Shown: piece after piece, positions 18,251 to 27,468 of the stretch
Position numbering within the stretch: the stretch's first letter is position 1
How the letters are laid out: every line of letters starts with the position of its first letter
Origin: Paucimonas lemoignei
Lineage (GTDB): Bacteria > Pseudomonadota > Gammaproteobacteria > Burkholderiales > Burkholderiaceae_D
NCBI RefSeq assembly: GCF_004342585.1
Contig: NZ_SLZQ01000010.1
Location: 83,941-147,940 of the forward strand
Length of the DNA: 64,000 nucleotides
Direction of reading: 5' to 3'
Program-made: the position numbers and the translations under genes
The notes under the pieces: model-generated
Told to the model about the DNA's origin: nothing
Databases searched by the model: none
Seen by the model: only the letters and a program-made list of their open reading frames with translations

Positions 18251-20058
18251 AGCGTCCCGCCTTTTGCCTGGGTGCTGAGGCCTGCATAATGGCGGCGGCT
18301 GAAAGCCCGCGCGAATTCAACCAGGGCTTCGAACTTCGAGACGGCATGGATTTCCCAATTTTGCTCGCGTTTGGCGCGTTTCAAGTCAGCATAGGCTTGC
18401 TGCATCCAGCCGTTGCCTTGTCCGTGCTCCCAGTCCTCCGGGAGATTGAGCGCCATGGTCCCGCCGGCACCGCCAGCAGCCAGCGCTGCTGCTGAAATAT
18501 CCCAGCCGCTGGCACCTTTTTCATCCTTGTCGAACATCGTGGTAATGCCGTCGTCCGAAATCATCAGGATATGGGTCGGCCGCTTTCTCGGTTCCCGAAA
18601 GGTGTCGCGCATCCGGTGTATGGGGAAGCAGGTGGCGCCTCCATAGAAGCCGGTCAGTACCCGCAATATCTCGTCCTCATCGCGAACAAAGCCCGGTGTA
18701 TGTATGAATTGGTTCTTGCCGCTCCAGAGCGTTACCTGCACGGTAGCGCCTGCACGCAAGGCGGACAGCGCAATGATGGCGCCGGCCAGGGCCAGGTAAG
18801 ACGTCTGTACTTGCGGATTGGGCATGGAACCGGAGCTATCGACGTACATGTCCAGGTCGACCGGTGTATGGTGCCCGATGACGCCCGGTTCCTGGCCATA
18901 CATCCGCCTGACGGTAGTCAAGCCGGGGATTGGACGCGGGCATTGCATGACGGTCTGGAGCCAATCGATTTCGTCCAGCGGGTCGCCGATCTCCCATGGT
19001 TCCAGGCCTTCGAGCTGCGGTTCCGGAGACGCGGGCAGCAGCTTGGTTGGAAAAGGCACCAGATGCGGAAGGGCGCGTTCCCGATAGTAGCGCATCGCGA
19101 TCTCGTGATCAGACAGCTTGATGCCGGCTGCCTTGAGGATTTCGCCATATTCGAATGGCTCCCGCATTTGCCCTTTCGAGGGCGCTGCCGGCGATCCAAT
19201 CGGTTCGGTCTCTGGCTCATCCAGGCCCGAGATGCGCCGGTCATGGACCGGGTGAACCGCGCCGTCGATCTCGTCTTGCTCAATCTCCTGTGCGCCATAC
19301 GGATTGCATCCGTCGGCCGCATCCCTGGTGTCATGCAGGTATTGCATGGCATCCCTGGCTTCAATGTCGTTGACCAGATAGGGCAGCAGCAAGCTGGCAA
19401 ATTTCCCCGCGCCGTTCATCCATTCACCGGCATAGACGCGAATCAGACGGGCGCCAAGCCATCCATCCGCGTCAAGCCGCTCGTCACAGCCCTGGCTCCC
19501 GAGGCTGCCTTTATCCAGCTTCCACAGATTTTCATAGATCCGCAGATAAAGCGTCCACACCCCTGCCTGGCGTGTTGCTGTTGTCCCGGCCGCAGACTTG
19601 GCTAGCAGGCGGTAGATGTCCGCCATGCGCAGGTCAGCTTGCCGTTGCAGGCGGTCGTTGATGAATAGATCGGTATACAGATTGGCGACAAGCGGGGCAT
19701 GTTGTTCGAGCGTGGGCAAGGCGCGGCGAATGCGGGCCAGTAACCGGAACTGATCTGTCGCGCTGCCGGGTGCTAAAACATGATGACCAATCTCATGCGC
19801 GAGAATTTCAACTGCGTAATCAGCTAGGCCAAGAGTGCGCACCGTCTCCAGATCGACAACGACGCTTTGGTCTGCTAGCCGGATCATGGCAAAGCTGCCG
19901 CTCAATCCCTCCTTTGCTGCTTCCAGGCGGCTTTCGCATAAACGGGCATCGCGCAAGCGCGTGTATTTGCTCCAGGTTTCAATTGCCTGCGGCCAGGCCG
20001 CACGCCAACGGTCGATCAAGGCCGTGTTAGCAGAGGAAACGGTATCGGCTCGTGTCAT
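18247..20058 (-). CDS. HExxH metallopeptidase-like plus vWA domain protein
   Basis: A 603-residue protein with two recognisable parts. The N-terminal region has HEIGHH (His88, Glu89, His92), a zincin active-site motif, followed by NLYTDLFINDRLQ (126-138), which could supply the third ligand. The C-terminal region is a von Willebrand A domain with a complete MIDAS start DSSGS (407-411) and an aspartate pair in ISDDGIT (about 500-506). MoxR-type ATPases commonly pair with vWA proteins to remodel or metallate a client. Overlaps at both ends are ATGA, so it is translationally coupled to the unknown gene upstream and the radical SAM gene downstream. Confidence 0.85.
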   Translation of the reverse strand: MTRADTVSSANTALIDRWRAAWPQAIETWSKYTRLRDARLCESRLEAAKEGLSGSFAMIRLADQSVVVDLETVRTLGLADYAVEILAHEIGHHVLAPGSATDQFRLLARIRRALPTLEQHAPLVANLYTDLFINDRLQRQADLRMADIYRLLAKSAAGTTATRQAGVWTLYLRIYENLWKLDKGSLGSQGCDERLDADGWLGARLIRVYAGEWMNGAGKFASLLLPYLVNDIEARDAMQYLHDTRDAADGCNPYGAQEIEQDEIDGAVHPVHDRRISGLDEPETEPIGSPAAPSKGQMREPFEYGEILKAAGIKLSDHEIAMRYYRERALPHLVPFPTKLLPASPEPQLEGLEPWEIGDPLDEIDWLQTVMQCPRPIPGLTTVRRMYGQEPGVIGHHTPVDLDMYVDSSGSMPNPQVQTSYLALAGAIIALSALRAGATVQVTLWSGKNQFIHTPGFVRDEDEILRVLTGFYGGATCFPIHRMRDTFREPRKRPTHILMISDDGITTMFDKDEKGASGWDISAAALAAGGAGGTMALNLPEDWEHGQGNGWMQQAYADLKRAKREQNWEIHAVSKFEALVEFARAFSRRHYAGLSTQAKGGTL

Positions 20059-21059
20059 TGCAGGGGCAGCAGGCGGATTGCATGGGTAAAGGGTGACGTC
20101 ACAGCGACCGTATGCGTGTTATGTGCAATTGAAATGTGCCCTTCGGGCAGGTCGAGATCGATTTCTCTTTTTCCGACGACGAGGCGATTTCTGCTCAGCA
20201 CCACAGCCTTGGGAAAGCTGTGGGCTTTTGCATGGTCGAATTCCTCCCGCGACGCTGCGTGCAGCACTGCGCCAAATGCATCGGCAACCAGGAAGCTGTA
20301 ACGCTCTGCACTCTTGACGAAGAAGCCCTCGGGACAGGCCCGCACTTCCGGTGGCTCATCAAATTCGCCTCCAAAACCGGTAAACCGGCCGACTTCGATG
20401 CCGGGATGGACGGCACTCCCTTGGATCGGTCCGGGTGTCCACCATGGATCGGCAAGCAGTTTATCCTTAACGTCTGACCACGATGCGCCACCGCTGCTAC
20501 CAAGCGCTGCCAGCGCGAATTGTTCCGGCAGCAGATCTGCCGCCTGGATTGCCCCAAGGCGGAAATGGGCAACCCCGCAACGCCAGGCCAGAACCTGGCC
20601 CAGTGCCTGAAGCTGCGGCAGCGATTCAACCTGGGATGCCAGTGCGCCCATCTCCCGTATCCATTGATCGGGTCGTGCATTGCCCACCTTGCCGATGTTG
20701 ACTGCGGCATTACTCATGGCGCCCAATACTTCTACGGGGTGGGCTGTCACCAGGCGGGGGTAAGCAGGGAGTATCTCCTGCCAGACGCGGTTTACCAGCG
20801 GACTACGTGCCTTCGGTCCGGCCAGAGCCTGGCCTACCAGCTCCAATGCCATGTCGTAGGCGACCAGCACCGTGGTGCTAACGCGCTCGGGAGCGAAATC
20901 GGCGACAGCAACCACCAACTTGTCGATTCCCGTCTGCAGGAAGTCGGCGAACGCCCCCGTATCAAACGCAGGATAGCGGCGACGGGCTTCCGTCACGCGC
21001 TGGTTGAATTGCGCACGGCCAGCCGACAGGACTTTGGCGAAAGGTTCGGAGATCGCCAT
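20055..21059 (-). CDS. Unknown protein between MoxR ATPase and vWA genes
   Basis: A 334-residue protein not assigned to a family. The first half is alanine-rich and looks helical; the second half (from about residue 200) reads as beta-rich, with alternating short hydrophobic strands such as YSFLVADAFGAVLHA and KAVVLSRNRLVVG. Its ATG overlaps the MoxR stop as TAATG and its stop overlaps the vWA start as ATGA. Uncharacterised third proteins are common in MoxR-vWA loci and are thought to recruit clients; that role is inferred here. Confidence 0.75.
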   Translation of the reverse strand: MAISEPFAKVLSAGRAQFNQRVTEARRRYPAFDTGAFADFLQTGIDKLVVAVADFAPERVSTTVLVAYDMALELVGQALAGPKARSPLVNRVWQEILPAYPRLVTAHPVEVLGAMSNAAVNIGKVGNARPDQWIREMGALASQVESLPQLQALGQVLAWRCGVAHFRLGAIQAADLLPEQFALAALGSSGGASWSDVKDKLLADPWWTPGPIQGSAVHPGIEVGRFTGFGGEFDEPPEVRACPEGFFVKSAERYSFLVADAFGAVLHAASREEFDHAKAHSFPKAVVLSRNRLVVGKREIDLDLPEGHISIAHNTHTVAVTSPFTHAIRLLPLQ

Positions 21060-22639
21060 TATTGGGAACGCAACCAGGCCAGGTAGTTGGTGTAACGCTG
21101 GTGCAGGTATTTCAGCTTCAGCAAGTCGTCATACAAGTGACCGTAAAGCTTGCGCCCTTTAGTACATTCCGCCACCATTTTCTCGATCTTCGACAAACGG
21201 GAGAGGGTTTCCCGTTCGCTGACACCATCGAGCCCTTCGGCAAATTCCTTTGCCATTGCACCGATAGGGTCATGGCGATCGAGATCGAGCCGGTTGAATT
21301 CGTCATTGGAGAGATCAAACAGCCGGCGCAGCCAGCTCAGACGGTCCGTGCGGTAGGGCGCGTTTTCCGGCAGACTGAAGAAAGGAGCGTCCAGATCGGG
21401 TTGCAGCTTGTCGTGCAGGACAAAAGGCAGGACCTGGCGCACATCTTCCAAGTCGACAGCGCGCATGCCGCGGAAATAGGCCAATGCCTTGGCATAGACC
21501 AGCAAGGTCATCAGATTACGTACCGAGATGCCGTTACGGGTCTGGCACCCGAGGTCCTTCAGCCTATCCCGCCCGTTATCGGCAGCGACTGCCAGCCCCC
21601 AGTCGACACCCGACAAACGCGCCGTGTCCTTTGTCATGTATTCGAACTGTCCGCCTGCCGTCTCGAACAGCTCGAACTGGCTGGTGAAGAATTCGAGCCG
21701 GCGACGTACTGCTTCCGGGATTTCTATCTGGCGAATTTCTTCGCCCATGCGGTCGACGTCGTTTTCAGTGAAGATGATTTCCCGCGGCACCAGCTCTTCC
21801 GGGCGCAGGTTTTCCTCGATGCGCACCAGCAGGTCATTCAGGAAGCGAGGATTGAATGCCAGGGCCTGCACGATGACATCAATGCGGTCGCGCAAGGCCT
21901 CGATCACCTGGTAAGTGCCGCCACCCTGATCATCGTTGGCAGTGAGGTACCACGCCGATTCGGGACACTCATGAATATGGTTGAGCACTTCCGCATAGTT
22001 GTCGGCCATAACGGTCAACAAGGCACTTTGGGTTCGGGTGGGAATGCGGTTGTATTCGTCAATGATCTTGACCCGCATTGACAGCCAGGAGCGCCAGGCA
22101 ATGCGGATCTCATTCATGCTTTGGGCGTTGACCAGGTCTGCCGGCAGCGGATTGCCGAGCAGATCGGCAATTGTCATTTGTGGATGACCATGCTGCATCG
22201 ATCGCTTGACGTCACGAATCGATGCGCCGGACAACACGCCCATCAGGATCGCGCTGGCCGTCTTGCCCCGCCCGGGCCCGCCGACAAAAAGGCATTTCTT
22301 GCGTGTGGCGAAGGTCAGCAGGGGCAGGAGGATATAGCTCGAATAGCTTTGCGCGGAAGGCAAGGTCAGCGTGCGCTTGCTGTCGCCGACGGTGAAGGTC
22401 TGGGCCGGGCCATCGTTGTATTCAATATCGTAGTGCGGACTGATAATGGCATTGTTGACGATCCAGAAATACGCCTGGCGCAATTTTTCGTCCAGTGCCT
22501 GTTCAGTTTGCTCGCCTGCCGTACCTGTCTGGATCGGGCCTTGATAAAGATCCGCTACGTCGAACTGCCGGGGCTTTGGCGCAGTCTTGGGGTTGGTAGG
22601 CGCCTGTGAAATGCGATTGAAGAGATTGAAAGGTGACAT
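21059..22639 (-). CDS. MoxR-type AAA+ ATPase
   Basis: A 526-residue AAA+ ATPase. Walker A is VGGPGRGKTAS (119-129), Walker B is VKIIDEYNRIP (190-200), followed by a sensor-1-like YLTANDD and an arginine-finger region EALRDRID. It is longer than a typical MoxR (about 330 residues), with an N-terminal extension and a C-terminal helical region. It begins the operon: the next seven genes follow with overlaps or gaps of two to three bases. In MoxR-vWA systems the ATPase drives remodelling or metal insertion into a client enzyme. The nrtR gene ends 93 bases upstream on the same strand, so read-through from the nrtR promoter is possible. Confidence 0.88.
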   Translation of the reverse strand: MSPFNLFNRISQAPTNPKTAPKPRQFDVADLYQGPIQTGTAGEQTEQALDEKLRQAYFWIVNNAIISPHYDIEYNDGPAQTFTVGDSKRTLTLPSAQSYSSYILLPLLTFATRKKCLFVGGPGRGKTASAILMGVLSGASIRDVKRSMQHGHPQMTIADLLGNPLPADLVNAQSMNEIRIAWRSWLSMRVKIIDEYNRIPTRTQSALLTVMADNYAEVLNHIHECPESAWYLTANDDQGGGTYQVIEALRDRIDVIVQALAFNPRFLNDLLVRIEENLRPEELVPREIIFTENDVDRMGEEIRQIEIPEAVRRRLEFFTSQFELFETAGGQFEYMTKDTARLSGVDWGLAVAADNGRDRLKDLGCQTRNGISVRNLMTLLVYAKALAYFRGMRAVDLEDVRQVLPFVLHDKLQPDLDAPFFSLPENAPYRTDRLSWLRRLFDLSNDEFNRLDLDRHDPIGAMAKEFAEGLDGVSERETLSRLSKIEKMVAECTKGRKLYGHLYDDLLKLKYLHQRYTNYLAWLRSQ

Positions 22640-22732
22640 TGCAAAGTCCCGGTAGTGAAACTTGGTGAAAAGCAGTGTACTCGACGGTCTGATACGGGCT
22701 CAACATTCATGGGATGTCGTGTGACAAATTTG

Positions 22733-23419
22733 CTATAGCCCCCTCTCCAGCAGGGTCAGCTGCCTTCTGAATTCCGGCTTTAATTGATAAAGCTGTGCTG
22801 GACGATGGGCGCCGGTGGAAGTGAACGCCCCCTCTACCGGCTCCAGCATGTCCATCTCAGTCATCTTTCGTCGAAAGCTAACCTTGTTAAGCGACTCGCC
22901 CATCAACACTTCATATACCCGCTGCAATTGCGGCAGGGTGAAGTTTTCACCTGCCAGATAGCAGGGCAGTGACGAGTACTGGCTCTTGCTGCGCAGTCGA
23001 GCGACAGCAGTATCGACGATGGTCTTGTGATCAAATGGCAGATTTAAAGGTTGGTCGACACTTTTCAACGCGACATCGGGATGTCCGGATTTTTCGATGA
23101 CATCAATGGAAACCAATGCATAATAGGCAATGGAGACAGACCAGCCGCGCGGATCGCGTGCCGGACCGGAAAAGGTGGCCAGCTGCTCCAGGTAAGGGGT
23201 GTCAATGCCGGTTTTATCTTTTAGAACGCGCAGCGCCGCATCGCGGGCATCCATATCCTCGGCGTGGATATAGCCGCCCGGTAGCGCCAGCACATTCTTA
23301 TACGGTTCGCGGTTGCGTTTTAGGAGCGCCACCATGAGCTGGTCTTCCTTCAGAGTGAGGAGGACGACGTCCACCGTGCAAATGATTTGATCCACCTTGG
23401 CTCCTGTTCGGCCTGCCAT
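22733..23419 (-). CDS. nrtR: NrtR-family repressor of NAD metabolism
   Basis: A 228-residue regulator with an N-terminal Nudix-like domain and a C-terminal winged helix. The Nudix box begins GGYIHAED, but the normal REUxEE core reads RVLKDK, so the catalytic glutamates are missing, as expected of NrtR sensors that bind ADP-ribose rather than cleave it. The winged-helix part (LPQLQRVYEVLMGE, FRRKMTEMDMLEPVEG) is typical of the family. AAGGAAG lies just before the ATG. It is divergent from the NAD salvage operon; two copies of TTAGT-N11-ACTAA lie in the shared control region. Confidence 0.92.
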   Translation of the reverse strand: MAGRTGAKVDQIICTVDVVLLTLKEDQLMVALLKRNREPYKNVLALPGGYIHAEDMDARDAALRVLKDKTGIDTPYLEQLATFSGPARDPRGWSVSIAYYALVSIDVIEKSGHPDVALKSVDQPLNLPFDHKTIVDTAVARLRSKSQYSSLPCYLAGENFTLPQLQRVYEVLMGESLNKVSFRRKMTEMDMLEPVEGAFTSTGAHRPAQLYQLKPEFRRQLTLLERGL

Positions 23420-23438
23420 AACTTCCTTGGCAGGCCGC

Positions 23439-23459
23439 TTAGTTTAAGAACGTTACTAA
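23439..23459. promoter_or_regulatory. Predicted NrtR operator 1 (nrtR side)
   Basis: TTAGT and ACTAA half-sites separated by 11 bases, about 20 bases upstream of the nrtR start codon. It has the same half-sites and spacing as the site at 23536-23556, and the 21-bp length matches NrtR sites known in other proteobacteria. It probably gives autoregulation of nrtR and perhaps of the operon behind it. Confidence 0.55.
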
Positions 23460-23533
23460 AGAAAGAATAATAATCCTGGCTACAGTAACGCTATTTCATA
23501 GATAAAAACAACGCGTTGAAAAAATCATAGCAT

Positions 23534-23558
23534 ACTTAGTTGCAACAGTAAACTAAGT
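23534..23558. promoter_or_regulatory. Predicted NrtR operator 2 (salvage operon side)
   Basis: ACTTAGTT (23534-23541) and AACTAAGT (23551-23558) form a perfect 8-bp inverted repeat with a 9-base centre; its core is TTAGT-N11-ACTAA. It covers the -35 element of the predicted promoter for the genes starting at 23600, a placement suited to repression. Confidence 0.65.
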
Positions 23559-23568
23559 GACCTATACT
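23540..23568 (+). promoter_or_regulatory. Predicted sigma-70 promoter of the NAD salvage operon
   Basis: TTGCAA (23540-23545) and TATACT (23563-23568) are 17 bases apart and sit about 30 bases upstream of the first start codon at 23600. The -35 box lies inside the palindrome assigned to NrtR. Confidence 0.5.
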
Positions 23569-23599
23569 GGCATCACAACATCAGAAAAAGGGATGAACC

Positions 23600-24469
23600 A
23601 TGAAACGCAACCTCCACCTGCTCGTGATCGACCCGCAAAACGACTTCTGTGATCTGCCGGAAAACTACCTGCCGGTTGATCCGGTGACAGGCGACCGCAT
23701 CGCCCCGGCACTTCCGGTTGCCGGCGCCCATGCCGACATGCTGCGTTTGGCCGACCTGATCAACCGTGGCGCCGCAGGGCTGGCCGGCATCAGCGTGACC
23801 CTGGACTCTCACCACAGGCTCGACGTGGCACACCCGACGTTCTGGATGGATGGGCAGCAGCGGCCGGTGAATCCTTTCACGCAGATCACTGCCGCTGACG
23901 TGCGGGCCGGGAAATACCAGCCGCGCAATCCGGCCGCGCTGCCTCGCGTGCTGGCCTACCTGGATACCCTCGAAGCAGCGGGTCGTTACACCCTGATGGT
24001 CTGGCCGGTGCACTGCGAGATGGGCACCTGGGGGCACAATGTCCATGCCGATGTGCGTGCGGCGTATAACCGCTGGGAAGACAGCGCGCTGGGGATCGTC
24101 AACAAGGTCAGCAAGGGCACCAACCCCTGGACCGAGCACTATTCCGCCATCCAGGCCGAGGTGCCGGACGAGGAGGATGACAGCACCCAGCTGAACCGCG
24201 GCTTCATCGACCTGCTGGCAAAGGCAGACCGCATCTACATTACCGGCGAAGCGGGTAGCCACTGCGTGAAGGCGACCACCGAACACATCGTGGCCAATTT
24301 CGCCCAGCAAGACCTGGCAAAGCTGGTGCTGGTGACGGACTGCATGAGTGCGGTTACCGGCTTCGATGCCCAGTACCAGGGCTTCGTGCAGGACATGGCG
24401 GCGCGCGGCGTACAGATCGCCAGGGCTGCCGACGTGCTGCCGGAACTGCTGGCCAATGCCGGCCGCTGA
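23600..24469 (+). CDS. Nicotinamidase-like cysteine hydrolase
   Basis: A 289-residue isochorismatase-fold hydrolase. The catalytic set is visible: Asp11 in VIDPQNDF, a lysine at about 169-172 in NKVSKG, and nucleophile Cys222 in GEAGSHCVKA. LDSHHRLDVAHP (68-79) offers the Asp/His metal ligands of nicotinamidases. It is longer than typical PncA (about 210 residues), with extra sequence in the middle. As first gene of an NrtR-controlled operon with pncB and nadE it most likely converts nicotinamide to nicotinate (pncA function). A related amidase activity cannot be excluded, so no symbol is given. The motif AAAGGGATG precedes the ATG. Confidence 0.85.
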   Translation: MKRNLHLLVIDPQNDFCDLPENYLPVDPVTGDRIAPALPVAGAHADMLRLADLINRGAAGLAGISVTLDSHHRLDVAHPTFWMDGQQRPVNPFTQITAADVRAGKYQPRNPAALPRVLAYLDTLEAAGRYTLMVWPVHCEMGTWGHNVHADVRAAYNRWEDSALGIVNKVSKGTNPWTEHYSAIQAEVPDEEDDSTQLNRGFIDLLAKADRIYITGEAGSHCVKATTEHIVANFAQQDLAKLVLVTDCMSAVTGFDAQYQGFVQDMAARGVQIARAADVLPELLANAGR

Positions 24470-24537
24470 TTTTCATACTTAACCAGACTGTCCGGCGGCA
24501 CGGCTGCCGGAATTGAATCAACCTTCGCATAAGACCA

Positions 24538-25734
24538 ATGACTATGAACGCGATCGTACGAAGCCTTCTTGAAACCGACCTCTATAAATTCACCATGTGG
24601 CAGGCGCTGCTGCACAAGCACCCGGCGGCCCAGGCCGAGTACGCATTTGTGTGCCGCAATGAACCGGCCTATCCGCTGGCAGAGCTGAAGGCTGATGTCG
24701 AACGCGAACTGGACCAGCTCTGCACGCTGTCCTTCACGGACGACGAAATCGCCTACCTGCGCAGCCTGCGCTTCATCAAGAGCGATTTCGCAGACTTCCT
24801 GTCGGTATTCCGCTTCCAGCGCCGATTCATCCAGGTCACGACGGAAGGTCCAACCTTGGTGATCAAAGCGGCGGGTCCGCAGGTGCATGTGATGGGCTTC
24901 GAGATTTTCGTGCTGTATATCGTCAATGAGTTGTATTTCCGGCGCTTTGACCAGGAAGCGGCGTTGGCGGAAGGGCGCAAGCGTCTGGCAGACAAGATCA
25001 GCATGCTACGCGCTTTTGGCAAGGAGCCGGCCAAGCGGCACCCATTCGAAATTTCCGACTTTGGTGTGCGGCGGCGCTTCTCCGGCGCTTGGCAGGAGGA
25101 AGTGGTCGCTACCTTGGCGCGCGAGGTGCCGGAGTATTTCAAGGGCACGTCCAACGTCTACCTCGCCAAAAAGTACAATCTGGTCCCGATCGGGACCATG
25201 GCCCACGAGTACCTGCAATCCTTCCAGTCGTTCGGCGTGCGGCTGCGTGACTTTCAGAAAGCAGCGCTGGAAGACTGGGTACAGGAATACCGTGGCGACC
25301 TGGGCATTGCCCTGACCGACGTGGTTGGCATGGACGCGTTCCTGGCTGATTTCGATCTGTACTTTGCCAAGCTGTTCGATGGCTTGCGACACGACTCGGG
25401 CAACCCGGTAGAGTGGGGCGAGAAGGCGCTGGCCCACTATGCCAAGCTGCGGCTGGATCCGCACACCAAGCGCCTGGTTTTCTCCGACGGCCTGGATTTG
25501 CCGACCGCGTTTTCGCTGTACCGGCATTTCGCCGACCGCACGATGGTTGGCTTTGGCATCGGCACCAACCTGAGCAATGACGTCGGCATCAAGCCATTGA
25601 ACATCGTGATGAAGCTCATGTCCTGTAACGGCCAGCCAGTGGCCAAGCTGTCAGATGCGTCGGGCAAAACCTTATGCAAGGACGAGACCTTCCTGGCCTA
25701 TCTGCGCCAGGTCTTCAATCATCAGGTCAGTTAA
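24538..25734 (+). CDS. pncB: Nicotinate phosphoribosyltransferase (first copy)
   Basis: A 398-residue enzyme joining nicotinate and PRPP to nicotinate mononucleotide. Diagnostic blocks are [17 protein letters not shown] at the N terminus, [23 protein letters not shown] in the middle (its histidine belongs to the conserved catalytic region), [10 protein letters not shown], and [11 protein letters not shown]. Length matches bacterial PncB. It follows the nicotinamidase-like gene by 68 bases and precedes nadE by 15, forming a nicotinamide-to-NAD route in one operon. A second, clearly homologous copy is at 56773-57963; by eye, most residues agree, with long identical blocks. Confidence 0.95.
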   Translation: MTMNAIVRSLLETDLYKFTMWQALLHKHPAAQAEYAFVCRNEPAYPLAELKADVERELDQLCTLSFTDDEIAYLRSLRFIKSDFADFLSVFRFQRRFIQVTTEGPTLVIKAAGPQVHVMGFEIFVLYIVNELYFRRFDQEAALAEGRKRLADKISMLRAFGKEPAKRHPFEISDFGVRRRFSGAWQEEVVATLAREVPEYFKGTSNVYLAKKYNLVPIGTMAHEYLQSFQSFGVRLRDFQKAALEDWVQEYRGDLGIALTDVVGMDAFLADFDLYFAKLFDGLRHDSGNPVEWGEKALAHYAKLRLDPHTKRLVFSDGLDLPTAFSLYRHFADRTMVGFGIGTNLSNDVGIKPLNIVMKLMSCNGQPVAKLSDASGKTLCKDETFLAYLRQVFNHQVS

Positions 25735-25749
25735 CCGGAAGAGGACACC

Positions 25750-27447
25750 ATGCTGAAACTTGCCATTGCTCAGCTGAACTATATGGTCGGGGACTTTGCC
25801 GGCAATACCGAGACAACAATCCGCCACATGCGTCGCGCATCACAAGAAGGCGCTGATGTGGTGGTGTTTTCCGAGCTGTCGGTCTGCGGCTACTATCCGG
25901 GCGACTTGCTCGAGGATACGACATTCCTGGCCAGGATGGAGGCTGCAGTGGAAGACATTCGTCACGCTTCCCGGGACATGCCAGCACTGGTTGCCATCAT
26001 CGGTACGGTGCGCCGCAATGCCGGCCCTGGCAAGCCGCTGTACAACGCCCTGCTGGCCATCCGCGACGGCGAAATCATCGCCGAGTATTACAAGCAACTC
26101 TTGCCGACCTATGGCATCTTCGATGAACGCCGCCATTTCGAGCCGGGGCCCGAGGGCGCCTGCATGCTCGACATCGCTAGTATAAAGGTCGGCTTCATCA
26201 TCTGCGAGGATGGCTGGAACGACGAGGGTCGCGATTACGGTGTCAATCCTTTCGCCGCGCTGCGGGAGGCCAGGCCCGAACTCATCATCAGCATCAATGC
26301 CAGTCCGTCGGACATCGGCAAGCGCAAGCAGCGCCATGCCTTGTTCAGCGCGGCATCGATGAACAACAAGCTGCCGCTGTTGTATGTCAACCAGGTCGGT
26401 GGCCAGGATCAGCTGGTGTTCGATGGCGCCTCGTTTGCCGTCAGCCCGGAACAGGGGATCGCGTTCGAAGCGCAGCGCTTCACCGAGGATTTCCAGGTCA
26501 TCGGCTTTGCGGGCGGGCGGTTTCTTGCCACCGATGGGGCCGCGTTGCCGGTGCCGGATCCAGTCGGTCTGTCCGTGCCCGAGTTCACCCGGCGCCAGAT
26601 CGTCCTCGGCTTGCAGGACTATGCGCGCCGCTGCGGGTTTGCCAAGGTCGTGGTGGGGTCTTCCGGCGGCATCGATTCCGCATTGACACTCGCCCTGGCG
26701 GTGCAGGCGCTAGGGGCAGACAATGTCATCGCCATCACGATGCCATCGGCTTATTCCAGCGAAGGATCGGTCTCCGACTCGGTTGCCCTTTGCAACAATC
26801 TGGGCATCCGGCTGTACACCCATCCGATCCGCGAACTGGTCGAGACCTACAGTCAAGGCTTTGCCACGGCGTTCGATGCGCCGCTCATGGGCTTGCCGCT
26901 CGAGAATCTGCAGGCCCGCGTGCGGGGAACGATCCTGATGGAATATTCGAATGCCTTTGGCGCATTGCTCCTTACGACCGGCAACAAGAGTGAGATCTCG
27001 GTAGGTTACTGCACGTTGTACGGCGATACCAATGGCGGCCTGGGTTTGCTCGGCGATCTGTACAAGACCGAGGTATTTGCCTTGTCCCGCCATATCAATG
27101 AAGAGGCTGGCCGGGAAATTATTCCGGAAGCTGTGTTGACGAAGCCGCCCTCGGCGGAACTGGCCCCAGGGCAGCAGGATACGGACAGCCTGCCGCCGTA
27201 TGACGTCCTCGACGAAATCCTCAAATGGCATATCGAGGGCGCGCGCCTGCCCGACTACGAGGCATTTGCCGCCCGCCAGTTCGTTGAAAATTTAATGACA
27301 ACTCGGGATGGCAAGCAGTTGGTAGAACGGATACTGGGTATGGTCGCGCGCAATGAGTATAAGCGCCGGCAGGCGCCTCCTATCGTGCGCGTGCGCTCTC
27401 GCGCATTCGGCAGCGGCCGGCAAATGCCGATCGCCGCGAAGTACTGA
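25750..27447 (+). CDS. nadE: Glutamine-dependent NAD+ synthetase
   Basis: A 565-residue two-domain enzyme. The N-terminal nitrilase-fold glutaminase has the Glu42 (FSELSVCGYYP), Lys115 (YYKQLLPTYG) and Cys152 (FIICEDGW) triad and releases ammonia from glutamine. The C-terminal synthetase has the PP-loop SSGGIDS (304-310) and amidates nicotinate adenine dinucleotide to NAD. AGAGGA precedes the start. It closes the deamidating salvage route begun by the two genes upstream. Only this copy of nadE is in the window; the second pncB/nadM pair lacks one. Confidence 0.95.
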   Translation: MLKLAIAQLNYMVGDFAGNTETTIRHMRRASQEGADVVVFSELSVCGYYPGDLLEDTTFLARMEAAVEDIRHASRDMPALVAIIGTVRRNAGPGKPLYNALLAIRDGEIIAEYYKQLLPTYGIFDERRHFEPGPEGACMLDIASIKVGFIICEDGWNDEGRDYGVNPFAALREARPELIISINASPSDIGKRKQRHALFSAASMNNKLPLLYVNQVGGQDQLVFDGASFAVSPEQGIAFEAQRFTEDFQVIGFAGGRFLATDGAALPVPDPVGLSVPEFTRRQIVLGLQDYARRCGFAKVVVGSSGGIDSALTLALAVQALGADNVIAITMPSAYSSEGSVSDSVALCNNLGIRLYTHPIRELVETYSQGFATAFDAPLMGLPLENLQARVRGTILMEYSNAFGALLLTTGNKSEISVGYCTLYGDTNGGLGLLGDLYKTEVFALSRHINEEAGREIIPEAVLTKPPSAELAPGQQDTDSLPPYDVLDEILKWHIEGARLPDYEAFAARQFVENLMTTRDGKQLVERILGMVARNEYKRRQAPPIVRVRSRAFGSGRQMPIAAKY

Positions 27448-27468
27448 TTATTAGGAAGGGATGACTGC

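Noticed and set aside
18571..19605. A 344-codon plus-strand frame opposite the vWA gene
   Set aside because: Antisense shadow of a strongly coding gene with HEIGHH and MIDAS motifs; its own product shows no domain.
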